Counted from the stretch's first letter, positions 8,198 through 18,268 are shown. The stretch is DNA of 64,000 bases from AC-32 sp963763475 (GCA_963763475.1 CAVXOR010000002.1:248001-312000), one strand, 5' to 3'. Translations and numbers: made by a program. Notes: generated from the sequence alone by a model not told the origin.

Positions 8198-9850
8198 CTA
8201 GCCGAACGTAAAGGCGTACGCCGCGATCCCTGGCGTGAAGCGCAGCTCGAGCGCGCCCTCGGCCAGGCCCCGGTAGTGCAGCAGCGTGTAGAGCCGGCTC
8301 AGCCCCCGCACGCGGATCGTCTTGACCGGCCGCCCGCCGACGATCACCCGCAGGTGCCCGCGGCCGCTCAGCACGAGGTAGACGTTCTGGGCCAGGAAGT
8401 GCAGCCGCAGCCGCGCGTCGCGGCCGGCGAGGATCCGCTGTCGCTCGACCGTCCAGACGCCTGAGTAGGCGAGGTCGTTGAGCGGGATCTCGCGCGGGAA
8501 GCGGTAGCGCACCGGCACGTTCGCGGAGAGCGGCGTGCCCACGTAGCGGTCGAGCCGCTCCCAGCCGAGGTAGGACTCCGGCGTGGTCAGGTGCTGCGGC
8601 GTCCGGTCCTTGACCATCGCGAGCTGCGCGCTCGCGGGCTCGCCGAGCAACGTCCTGATCGAGTGCTCGGTCTCGTCGTACCGGCCCTCGCCCTTCTTGA
8701 TCTCACGCACGTGGCCGCGCTTGTCGATCAGGTACTCGGCCGGCCACGCATCGTTCTGGTACGCCGACCAGGTGCGGTAGTCGTTGTCGATCGCGACGGG
8801 ATAGCGGACGCCGAGCTTGCGCGAGGCCTCGCGGACGTTCGCAGGCACGTGCTCGAACGCGAACTCGGGCGTGTGGACGCCGACGATCACGAGCCCGGCC
8901 TTGCGGTAGCGCTTGTCCCACGCCTCGAGGTGCGGCAGCGTGCGCAGGCAGTTGATGCACGAGTACGTCCAGAAGTCGACGAGCACGACCTTTCCGCGCA
9001 GGCGCTGCAGCGTGAGCGGCTTCGAGTGCAACCACTCGGAGATCCCCGCGAACTCGGGCGCGGCGCCGTAGTCGTTCAGCGAGCCTTCTGCGGCATCTGA
9101 CTCGTCGAAGCGCGCTTTGCCGTGGCGCTGCAGCTGCGAGAGCTCGTCGCGCGCAGAGGAGCTGCGCTCGACTCGCTGGAGCGCGTGCGTGTAGTCCGGG
9201 AACCAGGTCTGCAGCTTGCGGTCGAGGTCGAAGGCGATGGCGAGCGCTGCGAGAGCCATCACGACCCCGAGGGCCATCCGGAGCCGGCCGGCGCCGCCTC
9301 GCAGGCGTCGGGTTGCGTTCTGCCCGAGGATCGCGACCGCGAGCATCGGCACGGCCGCCCCGAGCGCGTAGGCGACCGTGATCGCGACCGTCTGCCAGCC
9401 GATGTCCAGGCGGGCGGCGTTCACGGAGATCGCGCCGATCACGGGCCCGCCGCAGGGGACGAACACAAGGCCGAGGCTCGCGCCGAGCAGGAAGCCGCCA
9501 CCGAGGTCGCCGCCGGGGCTGCGCCGGCTGAACCGCGCCAGGGGCCGCTCCACCCACGCGCCGACCTGCGGGACGATCAGCGTCGCCGCGACCAGCAGCA
9601 GCAGGCCGATCGAGAGGTTGCGCAGGAAGTCCTGCGGCAGGTGCAGCTGCTTCAGCAGCCACGTGGCGATCAGCGTGAAGGTGGCGAAGCTCGCGACGAG
9701 GCCGGCGATGATCGCGAAAGGCCGCCGCTTGCCGCCGGTCGCGCCCCCTGCGAACAGAATCGGCAACACCGGAAACACGCACGGTGAGACCGCGGTCACG
9801 ATCCCCGCGGCGAAAGCAATCGGGAGCAGGATCAGGAAGCGCCCGTCCAT
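8198..9850 (-). CDS. DipZ-like fusion: CcdA membrane domain + thioredoxin domain + C-terminal beta domain
   Basis: 550 aa. Residues 1-~240 are a CcdA/DsbD-beta type membrane domain with SPCVFPVLP (Cys24) and VPCGGPVIGAIS carrying the paired redox cysteines. Residues ~275-410 form a TlpA/AhpC-type thioredoxin domain with FWTYSCINCLRTLPHL (Cys298/Cys301) and VGVHTPEFAFEH. The remaining ~140 residues (RYRFPREIPLNDLAYSG...) resemble the C-terminal carbohydrate-binding-like domain of mycobacterial DipZ. The expected role is passing electrons from cytoplasmic thioredoxin to extracytoplasmic disulfides, for example in cytochrome c maturation or envelope thiol repair. It is convergent with the PAC2 gene 10 bp away. 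Confidence 0.9.
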   Translation of the reverse strand: MDGRFLILLPIAFAAGIVTAVSPCVFPVLPILFAGGATGGKRRPFAIIAGLVASFATFTLIATWLLKQLHLPQDFLRNLSIGLLLLVAATLIVPQVGAWVERPLARFSRRSPGGDLGGGFLLGASLGLVFVPCGGPVIGAISVNAARLDIGWQTVAITVAYALGAAVPMLAVAILGQNATRRLRGGAGRLRMALGVVMALAALAIAFDLDRKLQTWFPDYTHALQRVERSSSARDELSQLQRHGKARFDESDAAEGSLNDYGAAPEFAGISEWLHSKPLTLQRLRGKVVLVDFWTYSCINCLRTLPHLEAWDKRYRKAGLVIVGVHTPEFAFEHVPANVREASRKLGVRYPVAIDNDYRTWSAYQNDAWPAEYLIDKRGHVREIKKGEGRYDETEHSIRTLLGEPASAQLAMVKDRTPQHLTTPESYLGWERLDRYVGTPLSANVPVRYRFPREIPLNDLAYSGVWTVERQRILAGRDARLRLHFLAQNVYLVLSGRGHLRVIVGGRPVKTIRVRGLSRLYTLLHYRGLAEGALELRFTPGIAAYAFTFG

Positions 9851-9885
9851 GCGCTATGGGTGCAGTCTCGGGTGGACGCCCGGCG

Positions 9886-12378
9886 TTACGACTCGGCGGC
9901 CGGCGCGGATTCCTGCGCCGGCTTCTCGGCGGTCGGCTTCGGCCCGTTCTGCGACTGCTTCTGCTGGCGACTCTGTCCCTGGGACTGGCCCTGCGCCTGG
10001 CCCTTCTTCTTGCGCTTCCGACGCCGGCGGCGCGAGCGGCTGCCCGCTGCCTTCGGGGCCGGCAGGTTGTCGGCGAGCGCGTTCGCGACCTCCTGGATCG
10101 CGCCGAGCCGCTCGCGGGCCGCGTCGATCAGCTGGTTTGCGCGTGGCGTGTAGCCCTCGGCGGAGGCGAGCAGGGCAGCGCCGACCTCGCGCGTCTGGTC
10201 GAGCGCAGCGTTGACGAGCTTGGCCGCGTTCTCCTCGTGCCTGTGGCCGCGGGAGTTGGCGAGCGCCCCGAGCAGGCGCTTGGCCTCGGGGAACTCGGCG
10301 CTGGCGCGGCGGTCCTGCACCTTCCGGGTCGCGCGCGCGAGCCGCCACGTCCAGCGGGCGAGGATCTGCTCCGGCGCGTCCACCTTCTCGTCACCGAGCG
10401 CGCGCAGGAGCGTGCGCACGCCCTGCACGCGGTCCTTCTCCCAGGTCGGCGCCTGGGTGACGAGGGTGACGAGGTCGTCGAAGCTCGCCCGGTCGACCTT
10501 CATCGAGACGCGGTCGGCGAGCGCGGTCAAGCGCAGACGGCGATTCGGGTTCTCGGCGGCGCAAGCGTTCAGGAATTGCTCGAGCGCGCCGCGGTTCGCT
10601 TTGCCCTCGGTGAACTTCTTCACGAACTCGACGCGCTCGTCGAAGCGGACGGCGCGGCCGGCGATCGTGGCCCAGTACAGCTGCTCGTCGTCGTCGAGGA
10701 AGCGCGGGTCGACCCGCTGCCACTCGCGGTCGATCACGGCGAGCCGCCGCTTGACGTCCGGCGTGACGGGCACGAGCCACGGCGCCGGCGAGAGCTTTCG
10801 CTTGGCCCGCCGTTGCACTCGCCGGCGCGGGGCCGGCGTGACGCGCGCGCCTTCGCGATAGAAGTCCGCGTCCAGGAGGCTGTGCAGCGAGACGACGCGC
10901 TCGTTGTGCGTTGCGCCCTTCGGGACGAAGTCGATCACGACGCCGGCCTCCTTGCGTGGGTGCATGCGCATGATCCGGCCGATGCGCTGCTGGTAGACGC
11001 GGCGCGAGGCCGTCGGCGCCAGGTGCATGCAGACGGTCGCGCGCGGCGAGTTCCACCCCTCGGCGAGCAACATCGCGTTGATCAGGACGTTGATCTCTCC
11101 GCGTTCGTAGGCGGCCAGCGTCTCCGCCAGCCGCACGGGCGGCGTCTTGCCGCTGACCGCCTCGGCTTTCAGGCCCACCGCGCGGAACTCCTTGGCCAGG
11201 TTGTAGGCATGGTCGACCCCGGCCGCGTACACGATCCCGGGCGTGTTCTCGAAGCGTTCGCGGTACAGGCTCGCGGCCGCCTGGTTCAAGGCCTGGTGGT
11301 CGAGCACGGCGGCCAGGGCACGCTCCTCGAAGTCGCCGCCGACGATCGGGACCGAAGAGATCGCGGCGGCCGGCGGCACGCGCAGGCAGCGCAGCGGCGC
11401 AATCAGGCCGCGCCGGGCGGCGTCCCCGAGCGGCAGCTCGTCGATCGAGGCCGGGAAGACGTCCGAGACCTGCTTGGCGATCAGCTGCTCGGTCGCGGTC
11501 ATGCCGATGTAGATCGGGTCGGAGAAGCTGCGGATCGCCTGGCTCGTCTTCTCGCCCAGCGCGGTGTGTGCCTCGTCGGCGATCACGAGCTGGTACGCCG
11601 CGGGGTTCAGGTCGCCGTGATGACGGGCGAACCAGGCATAGGTCTGAACCGTCACCGGGCTCTTGTGCTTCGGCGTCGTGCCTTTGAGGATCGCGTCCTC
11701 GAAGCGGCCGCCGTAACCCTCCGTCTTCAGCTCGCGGTGGAACTGGGAGACCAGCAGCCGGCGATGGGTGAGGATCAGCACCCCGAGCGTGCGCGCCGCT
11801 TCGACGAAGCCCGCGGCGGCGATCGTCTTGCCCGAAGCGGTCGGGTGCCGGAAGCGGTAACGCCTGCTCGCGCCCGGGTCCTTGCCGTGATGCTCCTCGG
11901 GCAGTGCGAGCTCGTCGGCCCGCTCCTCCAGGTGGACGCCGAGATCCTCCTCTTCCTCGTCCGCCTCGGGCTCCGCGACCGCGGTCTCGCCGTTGCCGTT
12001 GCCATTCAGCTCGGCCTCGACCTGGGTCGCCGCGATCAGCTCGGTCAGCATCCCGGCGAGCGCGTCGATCTGGTGGCGGCGCAGCTCCGTGCCCGAGGCG
12101 AGCCGCGGAGGGCTCTGGCTGAGCACGCGCTCGAGGCCGAGCATCAGCGCGTAGCGGATCTTCCACTCGTAGGAAGGCTCCGCCTCGCCTGCCTCGATCT
12201 CCACGAGCGCGTCGTCGAGCGCACGCCGCCTGGCCGTCTCCGGCGCAAGCGCGACCGCCGGATCCTCGTCCGGATGGAGGAAGGGCTCCCCGGCCCATGC
12301 TTCGGCCTGGAGGGCGGAAGCGGCTAGGCCGTCCGGAGCCTCCGGCGCCAGCGTCGGTTGCTCGGTCGTTTCCTGCAT
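9886..12378 (-). CDS. SF2 DEAH-type helicase with acidic insert and basic, Q-rich tail
   Basis: 830 aa. A Q-like motif (RRHQIDALAGML) precedes Walker A PTASGKT (Lys184), DEAH box at 268-271 (IADEAHTALG), motif III GMTATE and a C-terminal RecA domain with QQRIGRIMRMHP. It resembles the type III restriction/UvrB-like helicase group (PF04851-type). An acidic Gly/Asn/Glu-rich stretch is inserted between the Q region and Walker A. A ~400-residue helical C-terminal region ends in a basic SRSRRRRRKRKKK block and a Gln/Ser-rich disordered tail, suggesting nucleic-acid binding. No restriction or modification partner is adjacent. The real role (DNA repair or RNA metabolism) is unresolved. Confidence 0.85.
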   Translation of the reverse strand: MQETTEQPTLAPEAPDGLAASALQAEAWAGEPFLHPDEDPAVALAPETARRRALDDALVEIEAGEAEPSYEWKIRYALMLGLERVLSQSPPRLASGTELRRHQIDALAGMLTELIAATQVEAELNGNGNGETAVAEPEADEEEEDLGVHLEERADELALPEEHHGKDPGASRRYRFRHPTASGKTIAAAGFVEAARTLGVLILTHRRLLVSQFHRELKTEGYGGRFEDAILKGTTPKHKSPVTVQTYAWFARHHGDLNPAAYQLVIADEAHTALGEKTSQAIRSFSDPIYIGMTATEQLIAKQVSDVFPASIDELPLGDAARRGLIAPLRCLRVPPAAAISSVPIVGGDFEERALAAVLDHQALNQAAASLYRERFENTPGIVYAAGVDHAYNLAKEFRAVGLKAEAVSGKTPPVRLAETLAAYERGEINVLINAMLLAEGWNSPRATVCMHLAPTASRRVYQQRIGRIMRMHPRKEAGVVIDFVPKGATHNERVVSLHSLLDADFYREGARVTPAPRRRVQRRAKRKLSPAPWLVPVTPDVKRRLAVIDREWQRVDPRFLDDDEQLYWATIAGRAVRFDERVEFVKKFTEGKANRGALEQFLNACAAENPNRRLRLTALADRVSMKVDRASFDDLVTLVTQAPTWEKDRVQGVRTLLRALGDEKVDAPEQILARWTWRLARATRKVQDRRASAEFPEAKRLLGALANSRGHRHEENAAKLVNAALDQTREVGAALLASAEGYTPRANQLIDAARERLGAIQEVANALADNLPAPKAAGSRSRRRRRKRKKKGQAQGQSQGQSRQQKQSQNGPKPTAEKPAQESAPAAES

Positions 12379-12486
12379 ACCTGCGGCGCGTCGCCGTGCC
12401 GCGAATCTCTGTGAGAGAGCGCGCTCGCGTGCATTCCCGTGGGCGAGCGTCGCCAGCGCAGCATAGCCGATCCTGAGGCCGGCGGC

Positions 12487-13074
12487 CTAGCCGCCGAGGC
12501 CGCCGAAGACGGCGAAGGGGTTCTGCGGAGTGACCTCCCAGACGACCTGACCGCCGGGTTCGGCCACTCCGTGGACGCGCTGCGCCAGCGCCTTGGCGTC
12601 TTCCTCGGAAGCAGTCCCGACGATCAGGTAGCGCCAGCGGCGAATGACGTCGTAGCCCTCGCTCTCGAGCTGGTCGGCGAGGTCGTCGGCCTCACCGTGC
12701 GAGGGAAGCTCGACCCGCATCTCCCACGGTGCGTGGTTCCGTTCCAGCTCCTCCTGCTCCCACGTCCCCTGCGGCGGCTCGCCCGACCAGCGCTCCTCCT
12801 CGGCGAGCCAGCGCTCGACCTCGATGCCGGCCTCGAGCCCCTCCTCGGCCAGCTCGGCCTCCACGATCCCGCGCGCCTGCTCGGCCTGCGGCTGGGTCTC
12901 GGCGTAGACGAAGATCGTGTCGTCGTCGCGGGAGACGGCCAGGCGATGTCCTTGCAGCTCCTCGGCGAGACGCTTCGCCTCGTCGGAGCCGAGGTCGAGC
13001 CCGAGACGCTCGAGCAGCGTCTCGCCGTGCTCGGCCTCGCGTGGCTCGATTCGGATACGCCAGTTGTCGCTCAT
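12487..13074 (-). CDS. Hypothetical protein with two ferredoxin-like repeats
   Basis: 195 aa, unrecognised. Two similar halves can be seen. Residues ~4-92 (WRIRIEP...HRLAVSRDDDTIFVYAET...) and ~115-180 (WEMRVELPSHGEADDLADQLESEGYDVIRRWRYLIVGTASEEDAKALAQRV) both have the beta-alpha-beta-beta-alpha pattern of DUF2007/SPOR-like small domains. It is highly acidic. The ATG overlaps the stop of the upstream multifunctional beta-oxidation gene (ATGA), so it is co-translated with it. It may be a regulatory or assembly factor, but nothing in the sequence proves that. Confidence 0.7.
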   Translation of the reverse strand: MSDNWRIRIEPREAEHGETLLERLGLDLGSDEAKRLAEELQGHRLAVSRDDDTIFVYAETQPQAEQARGIVEAELAEEGLEAGIEVERWLAEEERWSGEPPQGTWEQEELERNHAPWEMRVELPSHGEADDLADQLESEGYDVIRRWRYLIVGTASEEDAKALAQRVHGVAEPGGQVVWEVTPQNPFAVFGGLGG

Positions 13075-15003
13075 GTTGCGGGCGCCCCCGCGCCGGCCTC
13101 GGCGAGTGGACGCCCGAACATCTTCTCCGAAATCGCGGTCTGGTCGAGGTACTTGGTGATCCCGCCGAGCCAGAAAGGCCAGCCGGCGCCGAGCAGGAGG
13201 GCCGTGTCGACATCCTTGGCCTCGGCGACGACGCCTTCAGCCAGCAGGTGGTGGATCTCGTCCGCGAGCGCCTCGAGCGCCGCGTCGAGCAGCTCCTCCC
13301 GCGAGAGCGGCGCCTGCTCGCGGACGACGATCTCATCGCGGCCCTCGGCATAGCCGGTGAGCGTGGGTGAGAGCGGGAAGCGGTCGGGGTAGGTGTCGTG
13401 CAGCGTTCCGAGCACGTGGTTGGCGACGCGCGGGCCGACCATCTGCAGCAGCACCGACGGCGCCATCGGCAGCCCGAGCGCGAGGATCGCCTCGTCCGCC
13501 TCGTCGGGGTCGGTGCCGCGCTCGAGCGCGTCGAGCACGACGCTCATCAGGCGCGTGAGCACACGATTCACGACGAACGCCGGCGCGTCGGCGACGAGCA
13601 CCGGCCGTTTGCGCAGACCCTCGGCGAAGGCCCACGCGGTTGCGAGCGTCTCGTCGTCGGTGTCCGGCGTGCGGACGAGCTCCACCAGTGGGAGTACCGC
13701 GACAGGGTTGAAGAAGTGGATCCCGACGTCGGCGCCCATCTCGGTCACCGAAAGGCTCGAAGTGTTGGTCGCGAGCACGCAGTCGGGGCGGGTGTGATCG
13801 CGCAGCTCGGCGAAGACCTGTTGCTTGACCTCGAGCTCCTCGAAGACGGCTTCGAGCACGAGGTCGCAGTCGGCGAAGTTGTCGTAGCCCGTCGAGGTGG
13901 AGACCAGCGAGGCGAGGAAGCGCGCCTTGCCTTCGTCGTAACGACCCTTGGCGACCTGCTCGGCGAGGCCCTCCTCGATCGTCGAGCGGGCCTGCCCGAG
14001 GGCCTCCTCGCTGAGGTCGCGCATCGCCACGGGGACTTCGAGCCGCCGCAGGAAGAGCGTCGCCAGCTGTGCTGCCATCAGGCCGGCACCGACCAGCCCG
14101 AGCTTGCGGAGCGGACGCGGCTCGATGCTCGGCTTGCCCGGTGCGCTCCTGGCTCGGCGGTCGACGAGGTCGAAGGCGTACAGCGAAGCCTGCGCGTGCC
14201 GCCCCGGCAGCAGCTCGCCAACGGCCTCTTCCTCTGCGGCGTAGCCCTCGTCGAGCGACCAGCCGGAGAGCGCCCCTTCGATCAGCTCCAGCGCCTTGTA
14301 CGGCGCCGGCGCGGCGCCGTGAACCTGGCCGTCGAGCCTTCCGCGCGCCTTTCGGAGCACTTCCGTCGCACTGTGACTGTCACTGTGACTGTCACCATCG
14401 GTTCCGAGCTGTACGGCGAAGGCGATCGACTCGTCGACGAACTCGGCCGGCTCGAGCAGCCGGTCGGCGAGGCCGAGCTCGACGGCCTCCGGCCCGCTCA
14501 GCATCCGGTTCTGGCGCATCGGGTTGGCGACGATGAACTTGACCGCCGTCTCGGCGCCGACCAGCCGGGGGACGAGTTGCGTGCCGCCCCAGGCCGGGAC
14601 GATCCCGAGGAAGCACTCCGGGCAGGCGAAGTGGCGCACGGCAGTCGAGATCGTGCGGGCGTCGCAGTGCAGCGCGAGCTCCACCCCGCCGCCGAGGCAC
14701 GCGCCGTTGACCGCCGCGACGGTGGGATAGGGCAGCGTGCGGATCCGGCCGAACAGCTCGTGCCCGGCCCGGCTGCCTTCCGATCGCCAGCTCGCGCGTC
14801 GCGCCGGGGAACTGCGTCACGTCCGCGCCCGCCGCGAAGACGAACGGCTTCCCGGTCAGCACGAGCGCGGCCCAGTCCCCCTCTTCCAGCTCGGGCAGCA
14901 ACCGCTCGAGCGACTCCAGGGCGGCGCGCCCGAAGAAGGTCGGCTTGGTGTGATCCTCGCCGTTGTCGATCGTGACCAGCGCGACGACGCCGGCGTCCGG
15001 CAC
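13071..15003 (-). CDS. FadB/FadJ-type enoyl-CoA hydratase/3-hydroxyacyl-CoA dehydrogenase (frameshifted)
   Basis: This is the multifunctional beta-oxidation enzyme. The N-terminal crotonase domain begins VALVTIDNGEDHTKPTFFG, with AAGADVTQF. A one-base disruption near 14781 then moves the frame, after which GGGVELALHCDART and ECFLGIVPAWGGTQLVPRLVG continue the domain. The Rossmann domain follows (LGLVGAGLMAAQLATLF, EAVFEELEVKQQVFAEL, TNTSSLSV, HFFNPV), then the C-terminal dimerisation domains. Intact length would be about 640 aa, somewhat short of ~715 for E. coli FadB. Start is uncertain: GTG 15003 is the first standard start, but a CTG at 15039 would add DTEFKLARVE. The upstream thiolase makes this a FadBA-type pair. 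Confidence 0.85.
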
Positions 15004-15025
15004 CTCGACGCGGGCCAGCTTGAAC

Positions 15026-16217
15026 TCAGTGTCCGGCAGCGACGTTCTCCCAGACCAGCGCAGCGCCCATGCCCATCCCGACGCACAGTGCCGTGAGCCC
15101 GTAGCGCACTTCCGGCCGCTCGCGGAACCCGTAGGCGAGCTGTGCGAGCAGCCGCACCCCGGTCGCGGCCAGCGGGTGCCCGCAGGCGATCGCGCCGCCG
15201 TACGGGTTGAGCCGCTCGTCCTCCGGGTCGACCCCGAGGCCGTCGCACCAGCTCAGGCACCTGCACCGCGAACGGCTCGTTCAGCTCGAACAGGCCGAGG
15301 TCGTCGAGCGTCAGGCCGGCACGTTCGAGGGCCTTGCGCGTGGCGGGCACCGGACCGAGGCCCATCAGCTCCGGCTCGACCCCCGAGAAGGCGAACGAGA
15401 CCAGCCGCATCCGCGGCTCGAGCGAGTGCTCGTGCAGCGCCTGCTCCGAGGCGAGCAGGCAGACGGTCGCGCCGTCGGTCAGGCCTGCCGAGTTTCCGGC
15501 AGTCACTCGGCCGCCTGCCCGGAATGGCGTCGGCAGAGTCGCGAGCCCCTCCAGCGTCGTGTCGGGACGCAGGAACTCGTCGCGGTCGGCCGCGCGCCAG
15601 CCCTCGTCGGTGAAGACGGTCATCGGCACGACCGTCTCGCGCATGACGCCGTTCTTCCACGCAGCCGCGGCGCGGAGCTGCGAGCGCACCGCGTAGGCAT
15701 CCGCGTCGTCCTTCGTCAGCTGCGGGAAGCGGTCGTGCAGGTTCTCCGCGGTCGCGCCCATCGTCACCGCCGAGGTGTCGACGAGCCGCTCGGCGACGAA
15801 GCGGGGATTGAAGTCGACGTCCTCGCCCATCGGGTGGTGGCCCATGTGCTCGATCCCGCCGGCGAGCACGAGGTCGGCGGCGCCCATCGCGATCTCGCCG
15901 GCCCCGGCGGTGACGGCCGTGAGCGCGCCGGCGCACATCCGGTCGACCGCGAAGCCCGGGACGCTCTGCGGCAGGCCCGACAGCAGGGCGACGTCGCGGC
16001 CGAGCGTCAGGCCCTGGTCGCCGACCTGCGCGGTCGCGGCCATGACCACGTCGTCGATCTGCTCGGGGGGGAGTGAGGGGTTGCGGCGGAGCAGCTCGCG
16101 GACGACCTTGACTCCCAGGTCGTCGGCGCGCGTGCGCCAGAAGACGCCCTTAGGCCCGGCCCGGCCGAACGCGGTGCGGACGCCGTCGACGTAGAAAACC
16201 TCCCGCAACTCGCGCAC
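15026..16217 (-). CDS. Acetyl-CoA acyltransferase (thiolase, FadA type; frameshifted)
   Basis: Thiolase cleaving 3-ketoacyl-CoA. EVFYVDGVRTAFGRAGPKG opens the protein, the nucleophile Cys is in DRMCAGALTAV, and HMGHHPMGED and TAGNSAGLTDGA are conserved. The frame breaks in FELNEPFAVQV near 15258: dropping one C restores LSWCDGLGVDP, then the ACGHPLAATG active-site His loop and LCVGMGMGAALVWENVAAGH up to TGA at 15026-15028. Intact length is about 397 aa, as expected. GTG 16217 is preferred over an in-frame TTG at 16235 because family members begin close to REVFYVDG. It runs directly into the multifunctional enzyme. Confidence 0.88.
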
Positions 16218-16314
16218 GTGGGAGACCCTAGTCAATCGTCACACTCTCGCCACACTCCCGTGACCCACCTGCGCGCGGGACGTCGATACGATCGCCTCGG
16301 GGAGGAGGTTGGGT

Positions 16315-17001
16315 GTGCCTGAACCAGGAAGCGGCACCGAGCAGAGCTGGGCGGCGCACCTCGAGCGGGAGCGGGCGCGCTACGAGGACGGCGAGTCGCG
16401 GCTCCCGAGCACCGCCGACGCGGATGCGCGTCAGCGCCAGCTGACGCGGCTCGGCAACGCGGCCGGCGGCGCCGGCCTGTCGCTGTTGATGCAGGGCCGT
16501 CACGACCAGTCCGCCGACTGGTTCCGCCGCGCCGCGGCGCGCTACCGCGAGAGCTTCGACGACGCGCCGCCCGAGAGCTGGGGTCGGCCGATCGGTGCGG
16601 TCAAGTCCCTGGTGCTCGCCGGCGATTGGCAAGGAGCCGAGGAAGCGGCGCGCTGGGCCCTCGACGCCGGCGCCGCGGCCAGCCAGAGCCCGATCGGCCG
16701 TTACGCCGCTGCCCTGGCATTCCTGGTCCTCGGCGACGACGAGCGCGCCCGGGAGCATGCTGACGCGATCCGCACCCGGGACGACTTTCCCGGCGACGTC
16801 GGCGATGCGCTTGCCTACGTCGCCGCGCAGGACGTGGTCGGCTACACGGCGGCGGTCGAGTCCGTGCTCGAGTCGTTCGAGGCCCGAGAGGAGCACCTGG
16901 AGGACCTGCCGGTCGCCGACACGGTGCTCGTCCTGCAGGCTCTCGCCGGTCGCCGCGGGATCGGGGCCGAGCTCAGCTCGCCGCTCTTGCCCTCGGACTA
17001 G
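16315..17001 (+). CDS. Hypothetical helical (TPR-like) protein
   Basis: 228 aa from GTG 16315, chosen because GGAGGAGG lies 7 nt upstream (an in-frame TTG at 16309 overlaps the RBS). The protein is almost all helical, with repeated Ala-rich helix pairs such as GAGLSLLMQGRHDQSADWFRRAAARYRESF and YAAALAFLVLGDDERAREHADAI, which suggests TPR-like repeats. No catalytic motif is visible and I do not recognise the family. It is divergent from the thiolase gene and its stop overlaps, tail to tail, the stop of the ArsR-like regulator. Confidence 0.7.
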   Translation: MPEPGSGTEQSWAAHLERERARYEDGESRLPSTADADARQRQLTRLGNAAGGAGLSLLMQGRHDQSADWFRRAAARYRESFDDAPPESWGRPIGAVKSLVLAGDWQGAEEAARWALDAGAAASQSPIGRYAAALAFLVLGDDERAREHADAIRTRDDFPGDVGDALAYVAAQDVVGYTAAVESVLESFEAREEHLEDLPVADTVLVLQALAGRRGIGAELSSPLLPSD

Positions 17002-17543
17002 TTCTCGAGATCGACCGTCGTCGGCGGGTGGAGCACCGTCGTGATCACGATCGGAGCCAGCGAGGGATCCTCGGCCTCGCGCGCCCGCTCGGCGAGCTCC
17101 TGGATCAGCCCGACCGCCTGCTCCGGTGTGATGCGCGCCGTCACCTGCGCCGAGCGGAAGTTGCCGCTCGTCCCATGCTCCGTCCAGCCTCGCTGCACCT
17201 CGTCGAGCATCGCGGCGCGCAGGTCGCTCGTCGCGTCGGACTTCAGCAACTCGGGCGCGACGCGCACCGTCCGCGCCACGGCCCGGTAGGGCTTCTCGCG
17301 CCCGTGGCCCTCGTCGGCTAACTCGATCAGACCGGCGCGCAGGAGCATGCGCACGTGAAAGTGCAGGTGCCCGGGGTCGACGCCGAGCCGGCTGGCCAGC
17401 TCGCGGTTCGTCAGGTGCTCGGAGTCGCCGGCGCCGAGCGTCTCCAGGACGCGCAGGCGCAGCGGGTGCCCGAGCGCCTTCAGCTGCTCCGGCTTGTCGA
17501 GGGTCAAAACGTCCAGGAGTGGCTTGGGCTCCGCCGCCGCCAT
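16998..17543 (-). CDS. ArsR-like winged-helix transcriptional regulator
   Basis: 181 aa. LDKPEQLKALGHPLRLRVLETL is the typical first helix of ArsR/helix-turn-helix_20 regulators. The recognition segment is NRELASRLGVDPGHLHFHVRMLLRAGLIEL and the wing is YRAVART. The C-terminal half (~100-181) is a helical ligand/dimerisation domain with ITPEQAVGLIQELAERARE, similar to actinobacterial regulators of this type. ATG 17543 is assumed; an in-frame GTG 15 bp upstream is possible. It is the last gene of the XRE-alkA-proC-pgl-arsR run. A short dyad around GTATAC lies just before the start. Confidence 0.85.
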   Translation of the reverse strand: MAAAEPKPLLDVLTLDKPEQLKALGHPLRLRVLETLGAGDSEHLTNRELASRLGVDPGHLHFHVRMLLRAGLIELADEGHGREKPYRAVARTVRVAPELLKSDATSDLRAAMLDEVQRGWTEHGTSGNFRSAQVTARITPEQAVGLIQELAERAREAEDPSLAPIVITTVLHPPTTVDLEN

Positions 17544-17575
17544 GCCAGCTGTATACACAGGCCCCCGGCTGCTGT

Positions 17576-18268
17576 CTAGGAAGGCAATCGGGACACAGCG
17601 GGGGGATCGGCCACCAGACGAGTGCGACCGCCGGTGGACCGGACGAGGCTGGCGGGGGTCTCCGGGCCCGTTGGGCGGGCGAATGCGCGCTCCACGGCTT
17701 CCGCCTTCTCCTCGCCCGTGACGCTGAAGACGACTTCGGGCGCCGAGCAGAGCACCGGCACCGTGAGCGTCACCCGCTCGACGAACGGGTCCAGCCGGGG
17801 CTCTGCCGGAATCGCCTTTCGCTCGCGCTCCTGGAGCGTCGGCTGGCCCGGGAAGAGCGAGGCCACGTGGCCGTCGGGGCCGATGCCGAGCAGGACGAAG
17901 TCCAGTCGCGCGTCCTGCAGCAGCTCGTCGTACTCGCGCGCCGCCTCGACGGCGCCGAGCTCGCCACGGATCCGCTGCACCGCGCGCGGCCGTGCCTCGA
18001 TCCGGTCGAGCAGGTTCTCGCGCGCGAGCCGGAAGTTCGACTGCTCGTCCTCGGGCGGGACGCATCGCTCGTCGCCCCACCAGAGCGCGGCGGCGCTCCA
18101 GTCGGGCTCGCGCGCCGCTGCGAGCTGGTAGGCCCGGCCCGGTGAAGTGCCCCCGGTGAGGACGAGCGACCCGCCCGCCCGGGCGGCGGCGACCAGCCCA
18201 TCGGCGACCACCGAGGCCACCTCCTCGGCGTCCGCGCAGCGAACGAGCTCGACCCCGTCGAGCGTCAC
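17576..18268 (-). CDS. pgl: 6-phosphogluconolactonase
   Basis: 230 aa. It hydrolyses 6-phosphoglucono-lactone in the oxidative pentose phosphate pathway. Family motifs seen: VLTGGTSPGRAYQLAA, WWGDERCVPPEDEQSNF, and DFVLLGIGPDGHVASLFPG. The C-terminal VVFSVTGEEKAEAVERA is also typical. GTG 18268 overlaps the proC stop (GTGA). The usual partners zwf, tal and opcA are not in the window, so the gene sits outside the common actinobacterial pentose-phosphate cluster. Confidence 0.93.
   Translation of the reverse strand: MTLDGVELVRCADAEEVASVVADGLVAAARAGGSLVLTGGTSPGRAYQLAAAREPDWSAAALWWGDERCVPPEDEQSNFRLARENLLDRIEARPRAVQRIRGELGAVEAAREYDELLQDARLDFVLLGIGPDGHVASLFPGQPTLQERERKAIPAEPRLDPFVERVTLTVPVLCSAPEVVFSVTGEEKAEAVERAFARPTGPETPASLVRSTGGRTRLVADPPAVSRLPS

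Noticed and set aside
13071..16217. Natural decay of the beta-oxidation pair
   Set aside because: Both genes keep all catalytic residues and each has just one indel, so sequencing error is more likely than pseudogenisation.
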